Positions 37,240-45,632 of a DNA stretch of 64,000 bases are shown here, piece by piece. Each line of letters begins with the position of its first letter. Position 1 is the first letter of the stretch. Position numbers and translations under genes: made by a program. Source of the stretch: Komagataeibacter medellinensis NBRC 3288 (GTDB taxonomy: Bacteria > Pseudomonadota > Alphaproteobacteria > Acetobacterales > Acetobacteraceae); NCBI RefSeq assembly GCF_000182745.2, contig NC_016027.1:2827001-2891000 (forward strand). The letters are read 5' to 3'. The notes beneath the pieces were generated by a model. That model worked only from the letters and a program-made list of their open reading frames with translations, had not been told where the DNA came from and ran no database searches.

Positions 37240-37734
37240 TTGGACGACGTGGATAAAGAAGTAGAGGCACTGCCAGCGGACGCAACGCCCGCAGTTCTGG
37301 AATCAATCGACATCATGCGAATCATGGAGGCGATACCCCATCGCTATCCGTTCCTGCTGATTGATCGCATGGTTGATATCACGCTGGGTCAGTCGGCCGT
37401 TGGCATCAAGAATGTCACGGTCAACGAACCGCATTTCCAGGGACATTTCCCGGCCCGTCCGGTCATGCCCGGTGTCCTGATCATTGAAGCCATGGCCCAG
37501 ACCGCGGCCTGTCTGGTCGTACTGACGCTGGGTGCGGCATTCGAGGGCAAGCTGGTCTATTTCATGACCATTGATGGTGCGAAGTTCCGCCGTCCGGTCG
37601 GGCCTGGCGACCAGCTGCGCATTCATGTGGAAAAAGAACGCAGCCGCGCCAATGTATGGAAATTCAAGGGTGTGGCGCGCGTGGATGGCGTATCTGTTGC
37701 CGAGGCAACATTCAGCGCCATGATCATGGGGTGA
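37240..37734 (+). CDS. fabZ: 3-hydroxyacyl-[ACP] dehydratase FabZ
   Basis: 164 residues with [35 protein letters not shown] (catalytic His) and [10 protein letters not shown] (Glu region). FabZ dehydrates 3-hydroxyacyl-ACP, competing with LpxA/LpxD for the same pool. The start is probably TTG 37240, or GTG 37249; there is no ATG before the conserved part except an internal one near residue 26. Confidence 0.93.
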   Translation: MDDVDKEVEALPADATPAVLESIDIMRIMEAIPHRYPFLLIDRMVDITLGQSAVGIKNVTVNEPHFQGHFPARPVMPGVLIIEAMAQTAACLVVLTLGAAFEGKLVYFMTIDGAKFRRPVGPGDQLRIHVEKERSRANVWKFKGVARVDGVSVAEATFSAMIMG

Positions 37735-37863
37735 TCCTGCACGAAGTTGGTCCGGCGGCGCATGCGCCCTGGGCGCGCCCGCAGCCTGCTTCGGGTTTGC
37801 AGGCCATGGTTACTTGCGGGAAGGGAGGCTATTCTGGCAGGAAGTTCATCTGACGGTCATCAA

Positions 37864-38715
37864 ATGGATGAACGGCGCGGAAAACCGCCGGAAATCCATC
37901 CGTCATCCATCGTTTCCAGTCATGCGCGCATTGGCTGTGGCGTGCGTATCGGCCCGTGGTGCACGGTCGGGCCGGATGTCGAGATCGGGGAAAATGTCGA
38001 ACTGATCTCTCATGTGGTGATTGACGGACATACCACGCTGGGTGAAGGCGTGGTGTGCTACCCCTTCACCACCGTCGGCATGGCACCGCAAGACCTGAAA
38101 TACCGGGGTGAGCCGACCGGGTGTGTTGTTGGCGCGCGGACCATCATCCGTGAAAACGTGACCATCCACCGTGGCACCGCAACCGGTACCGGCGTGACCC
38201 GTATTGGCCCGGACTGTCTGATCATGGCCAACTCCCATGTGGCGCATGACTGCACGCTGGGGCGGGGCGTCATTATCGTCAACAACGTGGTCATGGGTGG
38301 CCATGTGGTGATTGGTGACAGCGCGCGCATCATGGGTGCCGCAGCGCTGCACCAGTTCGTGCGGATTGGCCATGCGGCGCTGGTTGGTGGGGTGTGCGGG
38401 GTTGAGGCCGATGTCATTCCCTATGGCAGCGTGCTGGGCAACCGTGCCCGCCTTGTCGGGTTGCACTGGATCTGGCTGCGCCGTAACGGCGTGCAGCCAG
38501 ATGAGGTCCGCCGCATGCGGCAGGCGTTCCGCGCACTGTACCCCAAGGCGGCGCACGCTACGGGCACGGTGTTCCAGGCCCGGCTTGAACATGTCCGCCA
38601 GACTTATGGCCATAACCCGCGCGTGGTCGAGATCCTGGACTTTATCGCAGCCCCAAGCCATCGCGGCCTGGTCCGTGTTCAGAGCGGGGACATGATCGAG
38701 AGCGATGGCGCCTGA
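37864..38715 (+). CDS. lpxA: UDP-N-acetylglucosamine O-acyltransferase
   Basis: 283 residues of hexapeptide repeats (IHPSSIVSSHARIGCGVRIGP onward) with a C-terminal helical domain (RRNGVQPDEVRRMRQAFRAL). The catalytic histidine is in NSHVAHDCTLG. LpxA performs the first step of lipid A synthesis. ATG 37864 has a weak ribosome site; an upstream non-ATG start is possible. The gene ends inside lpxI (11-base overlap). Confidence 0.94.
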   Translation: MDERRGKPPEIHPSSIVSSHARIGCGVRIGPWCTVGPDVEIGENVELISHVVIDGHTTLGEGVVCYPFTTVGMAPQDLKYRGEPTGCVVGARTIIRENVTIHRGTATGTGVTRIGPDCLIMANSHVAHDCTLGRGVIIVNNVVMGGHVVIGDSARIMGAAALHQFVRIGHAALVGGVCGVEADVIPYGSVLGNRARLVGLHWIWLRRNGVQPDEVRRMRQAFRALYPKAAHATGTVFQARLEHVRQTYGHNPRVVEILDFIAAPSHRGLVRVQSGDMIESDGA

Positions 38716-39577
38716 CCCCCGGCCTGATGGTGGCTTGCATGGTGCGTGTGTCGGTATCCTGGCAGGTGGCGGGCCGCTGCCCGGCCAGGTTGCGCGTGCG
38801 GTGGAACAGGCGGGCGGCCGCGTTTTCATAATAGGTTTTCAAGGTTTTGCCGAACCCGAGGTGATCGGCCACTGGCCACACCGCATGGTCCGGCTCGCGG
38901 CGGCGGGCGAGATCCTGTCCAGCCTGCATGCCCATGGCTGCCGTGACCTTGTACTGATCGGGCCGGTCCGGCGGCCATCCCTAGTCAGCCTGCGGCCCGA
39001 TGCCACGGGTGCCCGCATCCTGACACGCATTGGCAAGGCGCTGTTCGCGGGTGATGACGGGTTGCTTGGTGCAATCGTACGCGTGCTGGGGGAAGAAGGC
39101 TTTACTATCCGGGGCGCGCATGAATTCCTGCCCGGATCGGTGGCGCGGCGCGGGCCGCTGGGTGTGGTCCCCCCTGATGCGGCAGCCCGTTCCGATATTG
39201 CCCTTGGCCGCCATGTCGTAAGGCAACTGGGCCAGCTTGATATCGGGCAGGGCTGCGTGGTGCAGGGCGGACTGGTACTGGCCGTCGAGGCGCTGGAGGG
39301 CACGGACCGGATGCTTGAGCGGGTCGCCAGCCTGCGGCAACCCGACCGTCCCGGTGGCGTTCTGGTCAAGATGGCCAAGCCGGGACAGGAGCGCCGGGCC
39401 GACCTGCCGACCATTGGCCCGCGTACTATTGCGGGTGTCATGGCAGCCGGGCTGCGTGGCATTGCCATGGAGGCAGGGGCCACACTCATTACCGATCCCG
39501 CTGCGTGTACTGCCATGGCGGACGAGGCCGGTCTTTTCCTGACCGGAATTGGCGGCGGAGATGAAAAGATAACCTGA
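38705..39577 (+). CDS. lpxI: UDP-2,3-diacylglucosamine pyrophosphatase LpxI
   Basis: 290 residues matching LpxI (DUF1009): GILAGGGPLPGQVARAV, then FIIGFQGF, and the C-terminal VLVKMAKPGQERRADLPTIGP block with GIAMEAGATLI. LpxI replaces LpxH for lipid X formation in alphaproteobacteria. The start is embedded in lpxA. lpxB, often the next gene, is missing; gloA follows. Confidence 0.93.
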   Translation: MAPDPRPDGGLHGACVGILAGGGPLPGQVARAVEQAGGRVFIIGFQGFAEPEVIGHWPHRMVRLAAAGEILSSLHAHGCRDLVLIGPVRRPSLVSLRPDATGARILTRIGKALFAGDDGLLGAIVRVLGEEGFTIRGAHEFLPGSVARRGPLGVVPPDAAARSDIALGRHVVRQLGQLDIGQGCVVQGGLVLAVEALEGTDRMLERVASLRQPDRPGGVLVKMAKPGQERRADLPTIGPRTIAGVMAAGLRGIAMEAGATLITDPAACTAMADEAGLFLTGIGGGDEKIT

Positions 39578-39594
39578 ACAGGGAAGAATGCCGA

Positions 39595-39984
39595 ATGGGG
39601 ACTTATCTGCATACGATGGTGCGCGTGCGCAACCTTGAGGCCAGCCTTGATTTCTACCGCCTGCTGGGCATGCATGAACTGCGCCGCAGGGATGTACCGG
39701 AAGGGAAATATACCCTTGTGTTCATCGGTTACGGGGATAACGCGGCCGGGCAGGCGGAAATCGAACTGACCTATAACTGGGGCCAAGATGATGGATATGA
39801 GGTTGGCACCGGTTTTGGTCATTTTGCCGTTGGCGTGCCGGATGTGACGGCGGTGGTGGAAGCCGTGCGCGAAGGTGGTGGCAAGGTCACGCGTGAGCCG
39901 GGGCCGGTCAAGTTCGGCACGACCTTCATCGCTTTTGTGGAAGACCCGGATGGTTACAAGATCGAACTGATCCAGAAGGCCTGA
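39595..39984 (+). CDS. gloA: Lactoylglutathione lyase (glyoxalase I)
   Basis: 129 residues. Metal ligands are in LHTMVRVRNLEASLDFY (His), AEIELTYNWG (Glu), GFGHFAVGV (His) and GYKIELIQ (Glu). The length fits Ni-type bacterial enzymes. It converts the methylglyoxal-glutathione adduct to lactoylglutathione. It lies 17 bases after lpxI and may share the transcript. Confidence 0.95.
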   Translation: MGTYLHTMVRVRNLEASLDFYRLLGMHELRRRDVPEGKYTLVFIGYGDNAAGQAEIELTYNWGQDDGYEVGTGFGHFAVGVPDVTAVVEAVREGGGKVTREPGPVKFGTTFIAFVEDPDGYKIELIQKA

Positions 39985-39999
39985 CCCTGCCTGCGCGCA

Positions 40000-40236
40000 T
40001 CAGGCAGCAGGGCGTGCCAGCAGGCGGCGCATGGCGCTGAGTTCCTTGGTGGCGGCATCAAGTGCCGTCAGGATATCGTGGGCGGCCTGCCGGGTTCGTT
40101 CGTCCTGACTCAGGGCCAGCGAATCCGCGCGCAGCATGGCGGGAGAGAGATGGCCACGGATGTCGTGGATGTGCCGCCGCAGCGTTTCATCGAGCGGTGT
40201 GGCAGAGTCGCTGGCGGGACTGGTCATGTAAATCAT
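40000..40236 (-). CDS. Small helical protein with HisKA-like H-box, unknown function
   Basis: 78 residues (or 75 from Met at 40227). It is predicted as two long helices. The first contains RRHIHDIRGHLSPAMLRADS, which resembles the phospho-acceptor H-box of histidine kinase dimerisation domains; the second (AAHDILTALDAATKELSAMR) would pair with it. There is no ATPase or receiver domain. It is convergent with gloA and divergent from rpmH. Coding status rests on the coherent helical sequence and position, so it needs proteomic or comparative support. Confidence 0.55.
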   Translation of the reverse strand: MIYMTSPASDSATPLDETLRRHIHDIRGHLSPAMLRADSLALSQDERTRQAAHDILTALDAATKELSAMRRLLARPAA

Positions 40237-40264
40237 CCGGTTGTGGCGTAAAAGGGTATCGGCA

Positions 40265-40293
40265 TTGACGTTGCCCCGAACCGGCAGTATAAG
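40265..40293 (+). promoter_or_regulatory. Sigma70-like promoter for rpmH-rnpA
   Basis: TTGACG at 40265-40270 and TATAAG at 40288-40293 are separated by exactly 17 bases, upstream of rpmH on its strand. Transcription should start near 40300, giving a leader of about 80 bases. Confidence 0.75.
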
Positions 40294-40303
40294 GCGCCGC
40301 TCG

Positions 40304-40327
40304 GGGCATCCGTATCATGCGGTGCCC
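40304..40327 (+). promoter_or_regulatory. Leader hairpin before rpmH
   Basis: GGGCA-T-CCG pairs with CGG-TGCCC around a seven-base loop, with one bulged T. It is followed by a T run (40335-40339) before the rpmH ribosome site, so it could attenuate or regulate the ribosomal protein mRNA. Confidence 0.4.
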
Positions 40328-40378
40328 GGTAAGATTTTTCCGTAACCTGTCTGTCATTGTCAATCTGGGAGTGCCGTT

Positions 40379-40513
40379 GTGAAGCGCACGTATCAACCCT
40401 CGAAGCTGGTCCGCAAGCGTCGCCACGGCTTCCGTTCGCGTATGGAAACCGTTGGTGGCCGTAAAGTTGTTGCAAACCGCCGCAGCAAGGGTCGCAAGCG
40501 TCTTTCTGCCTGA
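40379..40513 (+). CDS. rpmH: 50S ribosomal protein L34
   Basis: A 44-residue protein read directly from sequence: [18 protein letters not shown] at the start (GTG codon), then the Arg/Lys-rich helix ending [15 protein letters not shown] lies six bases before the GTG. The downstream order rnpA-yidD-yidC is the classical one. dnaA and oriC are not adjacent. Confidence 0.97.
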   Translation: MKRTYQPSKLVRKRRHGFRSRMETVGGRKVVANRRSKGRKRLSA

Positions 40514-40535
40514 AGCAGGTGGCGTCTGTACGGCT

Positions 40536-40553
40536 CGGGCACCACGGTGCCCG
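40536..40553. repeat. 18-base palindrome between rpmH and rnpA
   Basis: CGGGCACC and GGTGCCCG are perfectly complementary with only AC between them. As RNA it would form a six-base stem with a six-base loop. It is followed by an AT-rich stretch (40561-40574) and may tune rpmH versus rnpA levels by partial termination or processing. Confidence 0.5.
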
Positions 40554-40589
40554 GTGCCATGAATATTTTTATAACAGGGGCGGCTAAAA

Positions 40590-40940
40590 GTGGCCGATCA
40601 GTCCAGGCGCCTTAAAAAACGCGCCGAGTTCCTGCGGGTGGCGGCCAAGGGCCGCAAGGCGCCCGTGCCGGGCTTGGTGCTTCAGGCGCTTGAACGCGGT
40701 GACACGGCTGCCGCCCGGTACGGTTTTACCGTTACCAAAAAAGTGGGTAATTCCGTCGTGCGTAATCGGGCGCGGCGGCGTCTGCGTGAGGTGGTCCGGT
40801 TGCTGGACCGCGAAATGGCGCTCAAGGGCGTTGATATCGTGGTGATCGGTCGCTCCGGCACATGCGGGCGGCGGTTTGATGCCCTGCTGGGTGACTACCG
40901 CAAGGCCCTGCGCAAGGCAGGGGTGAGGGAAGAATCGTGA
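40590..40940 (+). CDS. rnpA: Ribonuclease P protein component
   Basis: 116 residues, basic, with the family motif GFTVTKKVGNSVVRNRARRRLREVVR. It is the protein subunit of RNase P, which trims tRNA 5' ends. The GTG start at 40590 fits the conserved start RLKKRAEFLRV. The last bases overlap yidD (GTGA). Confidence 0.95.
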   Translation: MADQSRRLKKRAEFLRVAAKGRKAPVPGLVLQALERGDTAAARYGFTVTKKVGNSVVRNRARRRLREVVRLLDREMALKGVDIVVIGRSGTCGRRFDALLGDYRKALRKAGVREES

Positions 40941-41233
40941 CGGTGTCTTCCATAAGCCTGCCTGCCCATATGCTGCGCGCGGTTATCCGCGCGTATCAAC
41001 TGGTAATCCGCCCGATATGGGGCGCGCATTGCCGATTCTCTCCTTCATGCAGTCATTACGCGCGTGACGCGATCGCCCGCCATGGGGCAATGCGGGGCAG
41101 TGTGCTGTCCGGCTGGCGCATCCTGCGCTGCAACCCGTGGAATGCGGGTGGGTACGATCCCGTGCCCGGCACGCCCTGCGGCTGTGACATGCATGACTCA
41201 ATGAAAAACAGTAAAAATCTGGCGGGTCGCTGA
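40937..41233 (+). CDS. yidD: Membrane protein insertion efficiency factor YidD
   Basis: 98 residues with the YidD pattern AYQLVIRPIWGAHCRFSPSCSHYARDAI, including the three conserved cysteines, and RCNPWNAGGYDPVP. YidD assists YidC. GTG 40937 overlaps the rnpA stop, and its own stop overlaps the yidC ATG. Confidence 0.95.
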   Translation: MTVSSISLPAHMLRAVIRAYQLVIRPIWGAHCRFSPSCSHYARDAIARHGAMRGSVLSGWRILRCNPWNAGGYDPVPGTPCGCDMHDSMKNSKNLAGR

Positions 41234-42993
41234 TGGATATCAAGCGTTTTATGGTGGCAACAGCACTATCTGCCGTGGTGCTGGTCGGTTTTGAATATTT
41301 CCTGCCACAGCAGAACCATAAGACGGTCGAGCAGCAGGCCCCGGCACCGGCGGCACCCGCACCCGCTGTCACCCCAGCGACAGCGGCCACGGTACCTGCG
41401 CCAGACCAGCAGGACGCGCGTGTGGCGATTGATGCCGACCGCGTGCATGGCTCGCTAGACCTGCGCGGTGCGCGGCTCGATGATCTTGTGCTCAAGAATT
41501 ACCACGAGACCGTGCAGGACGGCAGCCCGCTGGTGCGCGTGCTGGAACCGCGTGGCAAGGACCAGCCCAACCTGGTGGAAGTTGGCTGGACCAACATCAG
41601 CGGCGGCCACGTGGTCGTGCCGGATGCCAACACGCTGTGGAGCGCCGACCATGACAGCCTGACCCAGGCACAGCCCGTTACCCTGAGCTGGGACAATGGG
41701 CAGGGACAGGTTTTCAGCATCACGGTCGCGATTGATCAGAACTATATGTTCTCGGTCACGCAGAAAGTGGTCAACCATGGTAGCGAGCCGGTCTCGCTCT
41801 TTCCCTTCTCCCGCGTGGAGCGTGGCTATACTCCGGTCGAGACCGGGGGGTACCTGGTGCATGAGGGGCCGATTTCCGTCATTGATCACCGGTTGGACGA
41901 AAGTTCCTACAAGTCCCTGCGCAAGGGTGCGGTGCCGCCGGGCAACATAGCCTGGACCAAGGCGGGACAGGGCGGCTGGGCCGGCATTACCGACAAGTAC
42001 TGGCTGGCCGCCGTTATTCCGCAGCAGGACAGCGATGTTGCAGGCACCTATGCCTATCAGGGCACCGGTGGCGGGGAGAGGGGCATCTATGATGTCGGCT
42101 TTACCGCGCGTGCGCCGCTGGTTGTGGCGGCAGGGAGTGAGGCCAGCACCGAAAGCCACGTCTTTGCTGGTGCCAAGGAAGTACCGCTGCTGGAGAAGTA
42201 TGAATCCAGCCTGCATATCCCTGATTTCTGGAAAGCGGTCGATTTTGGCTGGTTTGCGTTCCTGACCCGCCCGATCTTTACGGTGTTGGACTGGCTGAAC
42301 ACCATGCTTGGCAATTTTGGCCTGGCCCTGATGGCGTTCACGCTGCTGGTCAAGGCGCTGTTCTTCCCGCTGGCGACCAAGCAGTTCCATTCCATGGGCA
42401 AGATGCGCCAACTCCAGCCCAAGATCAAAGCCCTGCGTGAGCGTTATAAAGACGACCAGATGGCGCTTAACCAGCAGATGATCGGGCTGTACAAGCAGGA
42501 AGGCGTGAATCCAGCCAGTGGCTGCCTGCCCATGCTGCTGCAGATCCCGGTGTTCTGGTGCCTTTACAAGGATCTTTATGTCACCATCGAGATGCGGCAT
42601 GCGCCCTTCTTTGGCTGGATCCATGACCTTTCGGCATTTGACCCAACCAACCTGTTCACCCTGTTTGGACTGATTCCGTGGAATCCGGCGGTTATCTCGC
42701 CCATGCTTCAGCTTGGGCTGTGGCCCATCGCCTTCGGCCTGACCATGTTCGCGCAGATGCGGCTTAACCCGACACCCACTGCCGATCCCGCCCAGCAGAA
42801 GATGTTCCAGTTCATGCCGATCATCTTCACTTTTTTCATGGCGCGGCAGCCATCGGGGCTGGTGATCTACTATTGCTGGAACAACCTGCTGACTATGGCG
42901 CAGCAGACCCTGATCCAGCGCCGCATGAACACGAAGGGCACGACCACCGTGCTGCCGCCTGAGAAGCCGAAGCTTCCGGCCGGGAAGAAATAA
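41233..42993 (+). CDS. yidC: Membrane protein insertase YidC
   Basis: 586 residues. An N-terminal membrane anchor (MVATALSAVVLVGFEYF) is followed by a large periplasmic beta domain (about 75-340) and the five-helix insertase core (about 355-570) with FGLALMAFTLLVKALFFPL. The conserved core arginine is in the KQFHSMGKMR region, and NPASGCLPMLLQIPVFWCLY follows. It inserts inner membrane proteins alone or with Sec. The ATG overlaps the yidD stop. Confidence 0.97.
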   Translation: MDIKRFMVATALSAVVLVGFEYFLPQQNHKTVEQQAPAPAAPAPAVTPATAATVPAPDQQDARVAIDADRVHGSLDLRGARLDDLVLKNYHETVQDGSPLVRVLEPRGKDQPNLVEVGWTNISGGHVVVPDANTLWSADHDSLTQAQPVTLSWDNGQGQVFSITVAIDQNYMFSVTQKVVNHGSEPVSLFPFSRVERGYTPVETGGYLVHEGPISVIDHRLDESSYKSLRKGAVPPGNIAWTKAGQGGWAGITDKYWLAAVIPQQDSDVAGTYAYQGTGGGERGIYDVGFTARAPLVVAAGSEASTESHVFAGAKEVPLLEKYESSLHIPDFWKAVDFGWFAFLTRPIFTVLDWLNTMLGNFGLALMAFTLLVKALFFPLATKQFHSMGKMRQLQPKIKALRERYKDDQMALNQQMIGLYKQEGVNPASGCLPMLLQIPVFWCLYKDLYVTIEMRHAPFFGWIHDLSAFDPTNLFTLFGLIPWNPAVISPMLQLGLWPIAFGLTMFAQMRLNPTPTADPAQQKMFQFMPIIFTFFMARQPSGLVIYYCWNNLLTMAQQTLIQRRMNTKGTTTVLPPEKPKLPAGKK

Positions 42994-43004
42994 CCACAGG
43001 GACG

Positions 43005-43676
43005 ATGATGGTGGATTTTTCCTCCTCCGCACTGACGCCAGAAGAAATGGAACGCGACCGGGAGATCGGTCGCGTCCTGTTTGCCGGTGAGTTCAACTTC
43101 GTATTCGGCGCCCAGAAGCTTGGGCAATTGCCCGACCCGATCCTGCCTGAAATAGCCTTCGCCGGGCGTTCCAATGTGGGCAAGTCCAGCCTGATCAACG
43201 CGCTTACAGGGCGGCGCGCGCTGGCGCGGGCCTCATCGGAGCCAGGGCGGACCAAGCAGCTCAATTTTTTCGAGATGGCCAACCGCCTGACTCTGGTGGA
43301 CATGCCCGGTTACGGTTTTGCCAAGGCCGCCAAGGCGGTAAAGGAAGACTGGCAGGGCATGATGTTCTCCTACCTGCGTGGCAGGCCGACGCTGCGCCGC
43401 GTGGTGCTGCTGCTGGACAGCCGGGTGGAGGTCAAGGCGAGCGACCAGGAGATCATGAAGATGCTGGATCGCGCGGCCGTGACCTTTCAGGTCGTGCTGA
43501 CCAAATGCGACGTGCCCAAGCCGCATGCGCTGGAAGCCAAGCTGCGTGAGGTCAGTGCGATTGTGGCGGCACACGCGGCGGCCTTTCCCCATGTGCTGGC
43601 AACCAGCAGCGAGACGGGAATGGGGATCGAGGATCTGCGCGCCGAACTCGCGCGACTGGCCAATCCGCCAGCGTAG
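43005..43676 (+). CDS. engB: Ribosome biogenesis GTP-binding protein EngB (YihA/YsxC)
   Basis: 223 residues. G motifs are AGRSNVGKSSLINAL, DMPGYGF and TKCDV, and the switch region is SEPGRTKQLNFF. EngB acts in 50S subunit assembly. It follows yidC by 11 bases, usual for alphaproteobacteria. Confidence 0.95.
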   Translation: MMVDFSSSALTPEEMERDREIGRVLFAGEFNFVFGAQKLGQLPDPILPEIAFAGRSNVGKSSLINALTGRRALARASSEPGRTKQLNFFEMANRLTLVDMPGYGFAKAAKAVKEDWQGMMFSYLRGRPTLRRVVLLLDSRVEVKASDQEIMKMLDRAAVTFQVVLTKCDVPKPHALEAKLREVSAIVAAHAAAFPHVLATSSETGMGIEDLRAELARLANPPA

Positions 43677-43749
43677 CAATCCATGCAAGCGCCCGCTCCA
43701 TGCTTTGGGGCGGAATGAATGACACGTCAGGAGCGAAGGGACCGTTCGG

Positions 43750-44655
43750 ATGACAGCAACAGGACCGGGCGACCGGGAAGCACAGGTACGGGCCGAGGTT
43801 CTGGCCAGGGCGCTGCCATACCTGCGGCGCTATGCGGGTGATACCGTGGTGGTGAAATATGGCGGCAGTGCGATGGTCGATACCACGCTCTCCACCGCGT
43901 TTGGCCATGATATAGCTCTGCTCAAGCAGGTTGGCGTGAACCCGGTGGTGGTGCATGGGGGTGGCCCGCAGATCAGCGCCATGCTCAAGCGCCTGCAGAT
44001 TGAATCTACCTTCATTGATGGCCTGCGCGTGACCGATGCCGCCATGATCGACGTGATCGAGATGGTGCTGGCGGGCAAGGTGAACAAGCAGGTGGCGGGA
44101 CTGATTAACCGCGCCGGTGCGCTGGCGGTTGGCATTTCCGGCCTTGATGGCGGCCTGATCACCGCGCGCCGCCTGCTGCGCCGCGCGCGTGAGAATGGGG
44201 TGGAAACGGACCGCATGCTCGATCTGGGCTTTGTGGGTGAACCCGCGCGCATTGATCCGCGCGTGATCTATGCGCTGTCCGGCTCGGGCCTGATCCCGGT
44301 GATCGCCCCGATTGGCGCGGGCGAGCAGGGCGAGACCTACAACATCAATGCCGATACTGCCGCCGGTGCGATCGCGGGGGCGGTCAATGCCAGCCGCCTG
44401 CTCATGCTGACGGATGTGCCCGGTGTGCTGGATGGTGATGGCAGGCTGATCCCGGAGCTTACGGCAGAGGATGCGCGGCGCGGCATTGCCAGCGGCATGA
44501 TCTCGGGCGGCATGATCCCCAAGGTGGAAACCTGCCTTGAAGCTGTGCGCGCGGGCGCCAGGGCCGCGGTCATTCTTGATGGCCGGGTGCAGCATTCCTG
44601 CCTGCTTGAACTCTTTACCGAGGCCGGGCCGGGCACCCTGATCCGCGGCGCATAG
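43750..44655 (+). CDS. argB: Acetylglutamate kinase
   Basis: 301 residues of the amino acid kinase fold: VVKYGGSAMVD, VVHGGGPQISAML, SGGMIPKVETCLEAV and the nucleotide-site NINADTAAGAIAGAV. ArgB phosphorylates N-acetylglutamate, the usual control point of arginine synthesis. The N-terminal helix (about 5-25) resembles arginine-sensitive forms. It is 73 bases after engB with AAGGGA upstream. Confidence 0.96.
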   Translation: MTATGPGDREAQVRAEVLARALPYLRRYAGDTVVVKYGGSAMVDTTLSTAFGHDIALLKQVGVNPVVVHGGGPQISAMLKRLQIESTFIDGLRVTDAAMIDVIEMVLAGKVNKQVAGLINRAGALAVGISGLDGGLITARRLLRRARENGVETDRMLDLGFVGEPARIDPRVIYALSGSGLIPVIAPIGAGEQGETYNINADTAAGAIAGAVNASRLLMLTDVPGVLDGDGRLIPELTAEDARRGIASGMISGGMIPKVETCLEAVRAGARAAVILDGRVQHSCLLELFTEAGPGTLIRGA

Positions 44656-44671
44656 CTGTGCCGGGCATGCG

Positions 44672-44700
44672 TTGACATCGGCTCCGATCCTTCGCATGGT
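44672..44700 (+). promoter_or_regulatory. Possible promoter before dapD
   Basis: A perfect -35 box TTGACA (44672-44677) is followed 17 bases later by CATGGT, a poor -10. The placement in the 120-base argB-dapD gap is sensible, but the -10 makes this tentative. Confidence 0.35.
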
Positions 44701-44775
44701 CCGCAGGCAATCAGTACAGGCGGGGGCACCCGGCGCAGGCCGCAGGGATCCCGTCCCAGACAGGATTTTACCGAT

Positions 44776-45624
44776 ATGACCGATACATCCCTCAAGAGCC
44801 AGATTGAGGCCCTGTGGGAGCGTCGCGAGACGCTGTCCACCGCAACCACCGGCGCTGACCGTGAAGCCGTCGAGACCGCGCTGCTGGCGCTGGATTCCGG
44901 CAGGCTGCGTGTGGCAACCCCCGGTGAAGGTGGCTGGACTGTCAATGAATGGCTGAAGAAGGCGGTGTTGCTGTCATTCCGCCTGAACGACAACCGTCTG
45001 GTCGAGGGTGGTGGTGCGGGTGCACCCAGCTATGACAAGGTGCCGCTGAAATTCGCGGGCTGGGACCAGGCGGCGTTTGCTGCTGCGGGCTTCCGTGCGG
45101 TACCGGGCTCCATCGTGCGCCGTTCCGCCTTCATCGCGCCGGGTGTGGTGCTGATGCCCAGCTTCGTCAATGCCGGTGCCTATGTCGATAGCGGCACGAT
45201 GGTTGATACGTGGGTCACGATCGGCAGTTGCGCCCAGATTGGCAAGAACTGCCATATCAGCGGTGGCGTGGGCATTGGTGGCGTGCTGGAACCGCTGCAG
45301 GCGGCACCTGTCATCATCGAGGATGGCTGCTTCATCGGCGCGCGTTCGGAAGTGGCCGAAGGCGTTGTGGTTGAGCGTGGCAGTGTGCTGTCCATGGGTG
45401 TATTCCTTGGCGCTTCCACCAAGATCGTAGACCGTGCGACGGGCGAGGTCTTCATGGGGCGCGTCCCGGCCTATTCCGTGGTTGTGCCCGGTACGCTGCC
45501 GCCACGTCAGGCAACCAGCACCGATGGCAAGCCGCTGCCGTCGTTGGACTGTGCGGTGATTGTCAAGCGCGTGGATGAGCGCACGCGTTCCAAGACCTCG
45601 ATCAACGACCTGCTGCGCGGCTGA
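44776..45624 (+). CDS. dapD: Tetrahydrodipicolinate N-succinyltransferase
   Basis: 282 residues. An N-terminal helical part (about 1-100) is followed by hexapeptide repeats ([57 protein letters not shown]) and the C-terminal [16 protein letters not shown]. It succinylates tetrahydrodipicolinate in lysine/diaminopimelate synthesis. dapE follows nine bases later. Confidence 0.97.
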   Translation: MTDTSLKSQIEALWERRETLSTATTGADREAVETALLALDSGRLRVATPGEGGWTVNEWLKKAVLLSFRLNDNRLVEGGGAGAPSYDKVPLKFAGWDQAAFAAAGFRAVPGSIVRRSAFIAPGVVLMPSFVNAGAYVDSGTMVDTWVTIGSCAQIGKNCHISGGVGIGGVLEPLQAAPVIIEDGCFIGARSEVAEGVVVERGSVLSMGVFLGASTKIVDRATGEVFMGRVPAYSVVVPGTLPPRQATSTDGKPLPSLDCAVIVKRVDERTRSKTSINDLLRG

Positions 45625-45632
45625 GCGGTATC

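Noticed and set aside
40265-40590. Replication origin near rpmH
   Set aside because: No dnaA gene, no DnaA-box cluster and no AT-rich unwinding region are visible.
41455-43032. 525-residue minus-strand open frame
   Set aside because: Antisense to yidC, same shadow pattern.
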